Below are positions 1-6,765 of a DNA stretch of 6,765 nucleotides, piece after piece. Position 1 is the first letter of the stretch. Every line of letters begins with the position of its first letter. A program made the position numbers and the translations under genes. The notes under the pieces are model-generated. The model saw only the letters and a program-made list of their open reading frames with translations. It ran no database searches and had not been told where the DNA came from. This DNA comes from Prolixibacteraceae bacterium (GTDB taxonomy: Bacteria > Bacteroidota > Bacteroidia > Bacteroidales > Prolixibacteraceae), in assembly GCA_009782655.1 (NCBI GenBank), contig WRIQ01000065.1, positions 1 through 6,765 of the forward strand, written 5' to 3'.

Positions 1-1
1 A

Positions 2-1087
2 GACGAAAGCATACGAGATGCGGCTTACAGTTGGGTGGAACACTGCGACTGGATGACCGCTTTTCTGACCGGAATAACCAAGCCTGAAGAAATCATCCGC
101 AGCCGTTGCGCAGCCGGCCACAAAGCCATGTGGCTCGAAGAATGGGGCGGACTGCCCGCCGAAGAATTTCTGACGGCGCTAAGTCCCTGCCTGAAAGGTT
201 TCCGCGGCCATCTTTTCAGCGAAACGCATACCAGCGACAAAAAAGTGGGAACGCTCACGCCCCTATGGGCTGAAAAGCTGGGACTGACAACCGATGTTGT
301 TGTCGGCGTCAGCGCATTCGACTGCCACATGGGTGCCGTGGGCGCCGAAATCAGCCCGAAAACGTTGTTGCGCGTTATCGGAACCTCCACATGCGACATC
401 ATGGTGGCCTCCCGCGAAGAGATGAAACACAAGCTGATTCCGGGAATTTGCGGCCAGGTAGACGGATCGGTCATTCCCGGAATGATTGGTCTGGAAGCGG
501 GACAATCGGCATTCGGCGACGTGTATGCGTGGTTTTCAAAATTTGTAGGGAAAAGCATTTCCGAACTGACGGAAGAAGCGGAAAAACTCCCTGTTTCCAA
601 AACATTGATCGCAACCGACTGGCTGAACGGCCGCCGCACACCCGACGCCAACCAATTGCTTACAGGCACAATTTCGGGCTTGACTTTGGGCAGTACACCG
701 GCGATGATTTTCCGTACATTGGTGGAAGCCACCGCCTTCGGCTCCAAAGCCATCGTTGACCGCTTCCTCGAAAACGGTATCGAAATCAGGGAAGTAATCG
801 GCATCGGCGGTATCTCGCAAAAATCGCCCATGGTGATGCAAACGCTGGCCGACGTGCTGGATATGCCCATCAAAGTCGCCAAAACCGAACAGGCCTGTGC
901 TTTTGGCGCAGCCATGTTTGCATCTGTCGCTGCCGGCATCCATGAAGATATTTTTGCCGCACAAAAAGCAATGGGGCAAGGTTTTTCGCACGAATACACG
1001 CCCAACGCCAAAAATCATAAAATATACAGGGATTTGTATGAAAAATACAGGGAACTGGGTAAATTTACCGAGCAAAAATTGTATTAA
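2..1087 (+). CDS. araB: L-ribulokinase (AraB), 5' end missing
   Basis: FGGY-family sugar kinase that phosphorylates L-ribulose to L-ribulose 5-phosphate with ATP in the cytoplasm, the second step of L-arabinose catabolism. The frame is open to the left edge. The first 11 codons before the GTG at 35 continue AraB-like sequence (AAYSWVEHCDW), so that GTG is an internal valine and not the start. The 361 residues present correspond to the C-terminal two thirds of a protein usually about 530-565 residues long. The catalytic-base motif AFDCHMGAVG is present (Asp codon 320-322), followed by the IGTSTCDI phosphate-binding segment. GICGQVDGSV, GLEAGQSAFGDVYAW and DWLNGRRTP follow, all closely matching E. 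coli AraB as I remember it. The C-terminal ATP-site segment GIGGISQKSP and the later CAFGAAMFA helix are intact. Stop is TAA at 1085-1087. No terminator follows; the symporter starts 28 bases later, so the two are probably one transcript. Identity is very secure; the missing N-terminus cannot be judged. Confidence 0.96.
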   Translation, partial: DESIRDAAYSWVEHCDWMTAFLTGITKPEEIIRSRCAAGHKAMWLEEWGGLPAEEFLTALSPCLKGFRGHLFSETHTSDKKVGTLTPLWAEKLGLTTDVVVGVSAFDCHMGAVGAEISPKTLLRVIGTSTCDIMVASREEMKHKLIPGICGQVDGSVIPGMIGLEAGQSAFGDVYAWFSKFVGKSISELTEEAEKLPVSKTLIATDWLNGRRTPDANQLLTGTISGLTLGSTPAMIFRTLVEATAFGSKAIVDRFLENGIEIREVIGIGGISQKSPMVMQTLADVLDMPIKVAKTEQACAFGAAMFASVAAGIHEDIFAAQKAMGQGFSHEYTPNAKNHKIYRDLYEKYRELGKFTEQKLY

Positions 1088-1115
1088 AATAATTAATCTT
1101 AAATAAAAAAACATT

Positions 1116-2798
1116 ATGGTTTTATTAGATTGGATCGTTATCGGTTTATTCTGCCTTGTTCTTATCGGAATTATCGTTTGGGTGATGAAGCAAAAGCAAG
1201 ACAACTCGGCCGATTATTTTTTGAGTGGGCGCGATGCTACATGGATTGTTATCGGAGCGTCGCTTTTTGCATCGAATATCGGGTCGGAGCACCTGATAGG
1301 ACTGGCAGGCGCCGGCGCTTCAAGCGGCATGGCAATGGCTCACTGGGAAATTCACGGATGGATGATTCTGATTTTGGGATGGGTCTTTGTGCCCTTTTAC
1401 TCGCGCAGTATGGTTTATACCATGCCTGAGTTTTTGGAGCGGCGCTATAATCCACAATCAAGAACAATTTTATCGGTAATCTCGCTTATCAGTTATGTTC
1501 TGACCAAAGTCGCCGTCACCGTTTATGCAGGCGGGCTGGTTTTCCAGCAGGTTTTCGGCATCGACAAATTGTGGGGCATCGATTTTTTCTGGATTGCCGC
1601 CATCGGTTTGGTACTAATCACGGCGTTGTATACTGTCTTCGGCGGTATGAAATCTGTGCTTTACACATCGGTTTTGCAAACGCCTATTCTGTTGCTGGGT
1701 TCGTTGATTATCCTTGTACTCGGGCTGAAAGAAGTGGGCGGATGGAACGAAATGCTCCGTATTGTCGGCGCAACACCCATTAACGACTATGGCGATTCCA
1801 TGACCGCCCTGATACGAAGCAACAAAGACCCGGATTTCCCGTGGCTGGGCGCTCTGGTAGGATCCTCCATCATCGGATTTTGGTATTGGTGTACCGATCA
1901 GTATATCGTGCAACGAGTTCTCTCAGGAAAAAATCAGAAAGAATCGCGCCGCGGTACCATTTTCGGCGCCTACCTGAAGCTGCTCCCCGTATTCCTGTTT
2001 ATGATTCCCGGAATGATCGCCTTTGCGCTTCATCAAAAAACAGGTTCTTTCCTGCCGATGCTGGAAAACGGCGCCCACAATGCCGACGCCGCATTTCCCG
2101 TTCTGGTAGCCAAATTGCTGCCTTCCGGAATCAAGGGATTGGTGGTTTGCGGCATTCTGGCCGCGCTGATGAGCTCGCTGGCTTCTCTGTTCAACTCCTC
2201 GTCCATGCTTTTCACCATCGACTTTTACAAACGTTTCCGGCCGGAAACGCCGGAGAAAAAACTGGTTATGATTGGCCGCATTGCAACCATCGTTATTGTG
2301 GCTCTGGGAATTTTGTGGATTCCCATTATGCGCAGCGTAGGCGATGTTTTATACGCTTATCTGCAAGATGTTCAGTCGGTTTTGGCGCCGGGTATTGCTG
2401 CGGCGTTCCTGCTGGGCATCTCATGGAAGCGCACCAGCTCCAAAGGCGGCATGTGGGGGTTGATTGCAGGCATGGTTATCGGATTAACACGTCTGGGCGC
2501 CAATATATTCTACAGCAACGCCGGAGCCGGTGTTTCACAAACTTGGTTTAAATCAATTTTTTACGACATCAACTGGCTCTTCTTTTGCGGATGGATGTTC
2601 CTCTTTTGCATCATTGTAGTTGTTGTTGTGAGTCTTTTGACAAAAGCGCCGTCGCTACATCAAATACAGGGGTTGGTTTACGGAACGGCCACGGCGGAAC
2701 AAAAAGCCGAAACACGCGCCAGTTGGAGCCATTGGGATATAATTCATACAGTAATTATTTTGGGAATAACCGTTGCGTTCTATATCTATTTCTGGTAA
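1116..2798 (+). CDS. SSS-family Na+/sugar symporter (SGLT type), probably for L-arabinose
   Basis: A 560-residue inner-membrane protein of the solute:sodium symporter family, expected to have about 14 membrane helices with the LeuT-type inverted-repeat fold. It starts with a hydrophobic helix (residues 4-24) and ends with another (about 542-560). Aligned from memory with Vibrio vSGLT, the sodium-site positions are kept: A52, I55, A350, S353 and S354, the last two within MSSLASLFNSS. Sugar-site positions E78, K288 and Q417 and the gate tyrosine Y263 are also present. The family signature FGGMKSVLYTSVLQ is at 175-188. H59 and the segment WYWCTDQ (256-262) resemble animal SGLTs more than vSGLT. 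The ATG at 1116 follows an A-rich stretch with no Shine-Dalgarno, normal for Bacteroidota, and no earlier in-frame start fits. Substrate is inferred from araB upstream and arabinofuranosidases downstream; L-arabinose is likeliest, but galactose, glucose or xylose cannot be excluded from residues alone. I give no symbol for that reason. Confidence 0.93.
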   Translation: MVLLDWIVIGLFCLVLIGIIVWVMKQKQDNSADYFLSGRDATWIVIGASLFASNIGSEHLIGLAGAGASSGMAMAHWEIHGWMILILGWVFVPFYSRSMVYTMPEFLERRYNPQSRTILSVISLISYVLTKVAVTVYAGGLVFQQVFGIDKLWGIDFFWIAAIGLVLITALYTVFGGMKSVLYTSVLQTPILLLGSLIILVLGLKEVGGWNEMLRIVGATPINDYGDSMTALIRSNKDPDFPWLGALVGSSIIGFWYWCTDQYIVQRVLSGKNQKESRRGTIFGAYLKLLPVFLFMIPGMIAFALHQKTGSFLPMLENGAHNADAAFPVLVAKLLPSGIKGLVVCGILAALMSSLASLFNSSSMLFTIDFYKRFRPETPEKKLVMIGRIATIVIVALGILWIPIMRSVGDVLYAYLQDVQSVLAPGIAAAFLLGISWKRTSSKGGMWGLIAGMVIGLTRLGANIFYSNAGAGVSQTWFKSIFYDINWLFFCGWMFLFCIIVVVVVSLLTKAPSLHQIQGLVYGTATAEQKAETRASWSHWDIIHTVIILGITVAFYIYFW

Positions 2799-2839
2799 GC
2801 GCCACAAGTTAAATGTGAAAAATCTTTTCAAAATAATAT

Positions 2840-2880
2840 CCACAAAAAGCACGAAGCTGATTTGTGCTTTTTGTGGTTTT
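2840..2880 (+). terminator. Terminator-like hairpin after the symporter gene
   Basis: The arms 2840-2852 (CCACAAAAAGCAC) and 2864-2876 (GTGCTTTTTGTGG) are a perfect 13-bp inverted repeat around an 11-base loop, followed by TTTT at 2877-2880. The hairpin begins 42 bases after the symporter stop and ends 18 bases before the glycosidase ATG at 2895. The A-tract/T-tract symmetry is typical of factor-independent terminators. The U tract is short, so read-through or attenuation is possible rather than full termination. If it terminates fully, the next gene would need a promoter in the remaining 18 bases, which is implausible; partial termination or an mRNA processing/stability role inside one operon fits better. 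Confidence 0.6.
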
Positions 2881-2894
2881 CCTGTTATAAAATC

Positions 2895-5507
2895 ATGAAT
2901 ATCAGAAATCTGAAACTGCAAATAATTTTATTTTCCATATTTTCGCCGCTTGCAGGCGCTTTTGCCGACGAGCCCGACTCGGCCTATGTTTTTGCATATG
3001 GAGTCTCTGCAAATCAAGGACGCAACGGACTGCATTTCGCATGGAGTCTCGATGGCGGAAACTGGCATCCCATAGGCCCTGAACACAGCTACCTCCGCTG
3101 CGATTACGGCCGATGGGGAAGCCAGAAACGGATGGTAAATCCGATTTTATTCCGAGACGAAAGCGGATTGTGGCGTTGCCTGTGGAGCGTCAACGAAGAC
3201 GATGGCGTACTGGCTTGCACCTCGTCGGCCGACCTGATAAACTGGAAGCCGCAATCTTATCCGGCCGTCGCCCACGACGGAAATTGCCAATTTATTGAAA
3301 CAGGATACAACAGCGCCAACGACAACTATTTTATCTCGTGGGTAAATACCAAAGACGAAGACAGGCTGTATGCCGCCTATACAAAAGATTTCAGGTATTA
3401 CAGCGCACCGCAGGAAGTCCCCGAAGCCGCCCGGATAAACCAACGTGCATTTGCTGATATTGGAGGAAACGAGCAAGTGGGAACCATCCACAAAGTGGAA
3501 TGGAGCGTAATTGACAAACTCGTTCAGACCCGGCAATTGGCCGCCTATAAAAATATGCTTTACAGCGAAAAAATGGCCGACGACAACAGCCGTTTTGCAA
3601 ACCTTAAACCCGTGGAAGCAATTGTCGACATCGATATAACCAGAACCAAACCGATAAGCGATATGTTGATAGGAATCTTTTTCGAAGACATCAACTACGC
3701 TGCCGACGGCGGAATATATGCGGAGCTGATTCAAAACAGAGGCTTCGAATATTCGCCGGATGACAAAGAAGGGCGCGACAAATCGTGGAATGCACGCAAA
3801 GCATGGAGCTTGAGCGGCAGTGATGCTATTTTTACCATCGACACAATCGCGCCCATTCATGCCAACAACAAGCATTATGCAGTTTTGGAAATCGAGAAAC
3901 AGGGACCCGGCTTGACGAATGAAGGCTTCGACGGCATAGCCCTGCAGAAAGGCGAATCCTATGATTTTTCGATTTTTGCACGCTCGCTGAACGGAAAAAA
4001 CGGCAAGCTGAAAATCCGCCTCACCGGCGAAAACGGAAGAATTTATGGCGAAACTTCAACGAAAACCATTTCCACGGAGTGGAAGCAATACAGTGCGGTC
4101 ATCACTGCCAATGAAACTACGGATCAAGCCCGTCTGGAAGTGATTCCCCAAACCGAAGGAAAAATTGCAATGGACATGATATCGCTCTTCCCGCAAAAAA
4201 CCTTCAGGGGGCGAAAAAACGGGCTGCGTGCCGACCTTGCGCAAACGCTCGCCGATATGAAACCGCGCTTTGTGCGCTTCCCCGGCGGCTGCGTGGCGCA
4301 TGGCGACGGCCTGAAAAACATGTATCGCTGGAAAAACACCATCGGCCCGGTTGAAACCCGCAAACCGCAGCGCAACCTCTGGGGGTATCATCAAACGGCG
4401 GGATTGGGCTATTACGAATATTTTCAGTTTTGTGAGGACATAGGCGCCGAGCCGTTGCCGGTTGTTCCGGCAGGCGTACCCTGCCAAAATTCTGGAACCG
4501 GCGGCCACGGTCAGCAGTGCGGAATTCCCATGCACGACATGCAAGAATACATACATGAAATATTCGACCTTATAGAGTGGGCGAACGGCGATCCTCAAAA
4601 GAACAAATGGGCAAAATTGCGTGCGCAGGCAGGTCATCCCCTACCCTTCAACCTGAAATATATCGGGATAGGTAACGAGGACCTTATCTCCGACATATTC
4701 GAAGAACGCTATGTGATGATTTGCAATGCCGTAAGAGAAAAATATCCGGAAATAACGGTCGTCGGAACGGCAGGCCCTTTTTACGAAGGAAGCGACTACA
4801 CCGAAGGCTGGCGCATAGCCGCTGATATCAACCTGCCCATGATTGACGAACACTATTACAATCCGCCCGGATGGTACATCCACAATCAGGATTTCTATGA
4901 CCGCTACGACCGCAACAAATCGAAAGTTTACCTCGGCGAATATGCCGCCCACCTGCCCGGACGCCCCAACAATGTGGAAACGGCGCTGGCAGAGGCACTC
5001 CACCTGATGAACATAGAACGCAACGGCGATGTTGTTAGCCTGACCTCCTACGCGCCGCTGCTGGCTAAAGAAGGTCATACCCAATGGAATCCCGACCTCA
5101 TTTATTTCAACAACACCCAAGTGAAACCCACCGTGGGTTATCATGTGCAGAAACTTTTCGGAAACCATTCGGGCGACCAACATGTATCCAGCATCGTCGG
5201 CCTGCCGGACAATCACAACGATGTAAAAAAACGTATTGCCTGTTCGGTGGTTCGCAACAGCAAAACGGAAGACTTGATAATCAAGCTTATCAATTTGCTT
5301 CCTGTTGCGGCAAATATCAAACTGAATATTGGCCATACCGCTATTGAAGCAAGCGAGGCGGAAAGAACCATTTTGTCGGGCAAACCCGATGACAGAAACG
5401 CCGTCCCCGTTACTGTCGCAATGAAACCCAGCGATTTAAATAAATTGGAATTGCCGCCATATTCACTCACTATTTTGAGATTTAAGCAATTACAAAACGT
5501 GAAATAG
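2895..5507 (+). CDS. Exported GH51 alpha-L-arabinofuranosidase with N-terminal propeller-like domain
   Basis: A retaining glycosidase of 870 residues expected to remove terminal alpha-L-arabinofuranosyl groups from arabinan, arabinoxylan or their oligosaccharides in the periplasm or at the cell surface. Order of parts: Sec signal peptide 1-24 with probable cleavage after AFA; a three-blade propeller-like region about 28-177; a helical, charged linker about 180-238; the GH51 N-terminal strand segment about 240-287 (IGIFFEDINYAADGG); a CBM4/9-like beta-sandwich about 284-434; the TIM-barrel catalytic domain about 440-690; and the C-terminal arabinofuranosidase beta-sandwich to the end. Acid/base is E595 in GIGNED and nucleophile is E682 in YLGEYA; DEHYY between them is also a family motif. 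It is much longer than cytoplasmic GH51 enzymes (about 500 residues). A longer frame opens with TTG at 2862, but that codon lies in the loop of the terminator-like hairpin and would put 11 residues before the signal peptide, so ATG 2895 is preferred. It probably belongs with the GH43 gene 83 bases downstream. Confidence 0.93.
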   Translation: MNIRNLKLQIILFSIFSPLAGAFADEPDSAYVFAYGVSANQGRNGLHFAWSLDGGNWHPIGPEHSYLRCDYGRWGSQKRMVNPILFRDESGLWRCLWSVNEDDGVLACTSSADLINWKPQSYPAVAHDGNCQFIETGYNSANDNYFISWVNTKDEDRLYAAYTKDFRYYSAPQEVPEAARINQRAFADIGGNEQVGTIHKVEWSVIDKLVQTRQLAAYKNMLYSEKMADDNSRFANLKPVEAIVDIDITRTKPISDMLIGIFFEDINYAADGGIYAELIQNRGFEYSPDDKEGRDKSWNARKAWSLSGSDAIFTIDTIAPIHANNKHYAVLEIEKQGPGLTNEGFDGIALQKGESYDFSIFARSLNGKNGKLKIRLTGENGRIYGETSTKTISTEWKQYSAVITANETTDQARLEVIPQTEGKIAMDMISLFPQKTFRGRKNGLRADLAQTLADMKPRFVRFPGGCVAHGDGLKNMYRWKNTIGPVETRKPQRNLWGYHQTAGLGYYEYFQFCEDIGAEPLPVVPAGVPCQNSGTGGHGQQCGIPMHDMQEYIHEIFDLIEWANGDPQKNKWAKLRAQAGHPLPFNLKYIGIGNEDLISDIFEERYVMICNAVREKYPEITVVGTAGPFYEGSDYTEGWRIAADINLPMIDEHYYNPPGWYIHNQDFYDRYDRNKSKVYLGEYAAHLPGRPNNVETALAEALHLMNIERNGDVVSLTSYAPLLAKEGHTQWNPDLIYFNNTQVKPTVGYHVQKLFGNHSGDQHVSSIVGLPDNHNDVKKRIACSVVRNSKTEDLIIKLINLLPVAANIKLNIGHTAIEASEAERTILSGKPDDRNAVPVTVAMKPSDLNKLELPPYSLTILRFKQLQNVK

Positions 5508-5590
5508 AATTTATAACCCTGAAATTCCCTTCGTCGGGAAACCTGAAAAACAGAATATCCGAATATTGATTTACCACAAAAAAAATGACC

Positions 5591-6765
5591 ATGAAAAAAG
5601 TCGTCTCTACACTCATTCTCACATTGATAAGCTGCCTATTCGCCCAACTGCGGGGGCAAAGTGAAATAGCGCCTCATGCTGTGGAGAAAGATTGCGTGGC
5701 GTGGCTTTTCGCCTATTTCCATGGAAACCGTGTGGAAGAAGAGCAGGTTTGTTTCGCCGTCAGTCCCGACGGTTATAACTATTTTGCGTTGAACGGCGAC
5801 GAACCGGTGATTCTTTCGAAGAATATCAGCGAAACCGGCGGCGTGCGCGACCCGCATATCTTGCGCTGTCGCGACGGAAAAACTTTTTATATGGTAGCCA
5901 CCGACATGACTTCGTTCAAAGGGTGGGATTCGAACCGCGGCATGGTTCTGTTGAAATCGACAGACCTTGTCAACTGGACTGCCTCGCCCGTCAATATTCA
6001 AAAAAAATATGCCGGTCAGGAAAATTTATTGCGCGTGTGGGCGCCGCAAACAATTTTCGATCCCCATGCAAAAAAATACATGATTTACTGGTCGATGCAA
6101 CATGGCGCCGGAAATCCCGACATTATTTATTACGCATATGCAAACGAAGATTTTACCGATTTGGAGAGCGAACCTCGACAACTCTTCCATCCGAAAAACG
6201 GTAAATCGTGCATCGACGCTGACATCGTTTATAAAAACGGAATTTTCCATATGTTTTACAAAACCGAGGGCCACGGAAACGGTATCAAAAAAGCCATGAC
6301 AGACAACCTGACATCGGGATGCTGGATTGAACAACCCGACTACAAACAGCAAACCCGCGATGCCGTAGAAGGTTCGTGCGTTTTCAAGCTCATAAACGAC
6401 GACAAATATATCTTGATCTACGATGTGTATATGAAAGGGAAATATCAGTTTTGCGAGAGTGTCGACCTTGACAATTTCAAAGCCATCGATCACGAAATCA
6501 GCATGAATTTTCACCCGCGTCATGGAACCATCATTCCGATCACGCGAAAAGAGCTGCAAACCATTATCGGGAAATGGGGGATTCCTGATGGTTTTCCGCC
6601 CCTTGCCGAAGAAAAAAATCCCGTGCTGACAGGCTATTTTGCCGATCCCGAAATTCTTTATTCCGAAAAAACGGGCAAATATTATCTTTACCCCACCAGC
6701 GACGGCTTTCAGGGATGGGGCGGCACTTATTTCAAAACATTTTCATCCGATAACCTGAAAGACTG
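5591..6765 (+). CDS. Exported protein with tandem GH43 modules, 3' end missing
   Basis: The frame has no stop and runs off the right edge; 391 complete codons are visible. After a signal peptide (residues 1 to about 23) comes a five-bladed propeller module at about 33-325 with all three GH43 catalytic positions: base D87 in VRDPHIL, pKa-modulating D209 in CIDADI, and acid E260 in AVEGSC. A second GH43 module begins near residue 343: its NPVLTGYFADPEI carries the expected catalytic Asp (D352) and the sequence is cut 40 residues later. Inverting GH43 enzymes act as arabinofuranosidases, arabinanases or beta-xylosidases; the context favours an arabinose-releasing role, but the subfamily was not determined. 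The start could also be ATG 5585, two codons earlier; 5591 gives the usual MKK start with the eight-A run 5578-5585 at a good distance. LISC at 12-15 fits a lipobox, but LFAQLRG after it lacks the acidic surface-export signal of Bacteroidota lipoproteins, so cleavage type is unclear. It follows the GH51 gene with no convincing terminator between. Confidence 0.88.
   Translation, partial: MKKVVSTLILTLISCLFAQLRGQSEIAPHAVEKDCVAWLFAYFHGNRVEEEQVCFAVSPDGYNYFALNGDEPVILSKNISETGGVRDPHILRCRDGKTFYMVATDMTSFKGWDSNRGMVLLKSTDLVNWTASPVNIQKKYAGQENLLRVWAPQTIFDPHAKKYMIYWSMQHGAGNPDIIYYAYANEDFTDLESEPRQLFHPKNGKSCIDADIVYKNGIFHMFYKTEGHGNGIKKAMTDNLTSGCWIEQPDYKQQTRDAVEGSCVFKLINDDKYILIYDVYMKGKYQFCESVDLDNFKAIDHEISMNFHPRHGTIIPITRKELQTIIGKWGIPDGFPPLAEEKNPVLTGYFADPEILYSEKTGKYYLYPTSDGFQGWGGTYFKTFSSDNLKD

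Noticed and set aside
25..1011. A 328-codon open frame on the - strand opposite araB.
   Set aside because: It mirrors the well-conserved AraB frame, its protein resembles no family I know, and its composition is that expected from antisense of a codon-biased gene.
1841..2551. A 236-codon + strand frame inside the symporter gene.
   Set aside because: The product is rich in Arg, His and Ser and lacks membrane segments, typical of an out-of-frame reading of a membrane-protein gene.
2789..2817. Possible Bacteroidota-type promoter: TTTC at 2789-2792 and TAAATGTG at 2810-2817, 17 bases apart.
   Set aside because: Both boxes differ from the TTTG and TAnnTTTG consensus by one base, which is common by chance in A/T-rich gaps; transcript 5'-end mapping would decide.
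2817..2829. Short palindrome GAAAAATCTTTTC upstream of the large hairpin.
   Set aside because: Only five base pairs of mostly A:T with no second copy seen in the other gaps, so there is no basis for calling an operator.
4641..5336. A 231-codon open frame on the - strand opposite the GH51 catalytic region.
   Set aside because: The + strand frame carries the GH51 catalytic motifs; the antisense product has no recognisable domain and is best explained as a shadow.
5525..5540. Small inverted repeat TTCCC / GGGAA after the GH51 stop.
   Set aside because: A five-pair stem with no T run after it; too weak to call a terminator, and the next gene probably continues the transcript.
5585..5590. Alternative start ATG at 5585 for the GH43 gene.
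   Set aside because: It adds only Met-Thr before the MKK start and abuts the A run directly; it remains possible and does not change the product materially.

Overview
The window looks like part of an L-arabinose / arabinan utilisation locus from a member of the Bacteroidota (probably Bacteroidales). Three things point there: the large secreted GH51 and GH43 glycosidases, the absence of Shine-Dalgarno sequences ahead of the starts (A-rich leaders instead), and the combination of ribulokinase, SGLT-type symporter and arabinofuranosidases. No exact species can be named from sequence alone. All genes lie on the + strand; both end genes are cut by the window edge.

Layout: (1) 2-1087, the C-terminal two thirds of L-ribulokinase AraB, cytoplasmic. 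(2) 1116-2798, a complete SSS-family sodium/sugar symporter, 28 bases downstream of araB and almost certainly co-transcribed. (3) 2840-2880, a perfect 13-bp stem followed by a short T run, which looks like a terminator or intra-operon attenuator. (4) 2895-5507, a complete 870-residue exported GH51 alpha-L-arabinofuranosidase with an extra N-terminal region resembling a shortened beta-propeller. (5) 5591-6765, the 5' part of an exported protein with one complete GH43 propeller and the start of a second GH43 module; it runs off the right edge with no stop codon.

How the genes fit together: the exported GH51 and GH43 enzymes would release L-arabinose from arabinan, arabinoxylan or their oligosaccharides outside the cytoplasm. 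The symporter would carry the free sugar across the inner membrane with Na+. After isomerisation by an AraA not present here, AraB would phosphorylate L-ribulose to L-ribulose 5-phosphate. AraA, AraD, the regulator and any SusC/SusD pair must lie outside the window if present.

I found no tRNA, rRNA, CRISPR array, insertion sequence or attachment site. The three intergenic gaps are all under 105 bases, so no long stretch lacks a gene. This is mostly a recognisable catabolic locus rather than an undescribed system. The points most worth a second look are the truncated, apparently catalytically dead propeller fused to the GH51 enzyme, its likely relationship to the adjacent GH43 gene, the tandem GH43 arrangement, the terminator-like hairpin inside the gene cluster, and the close match of the symporter's sugar site to animal SGLTs.
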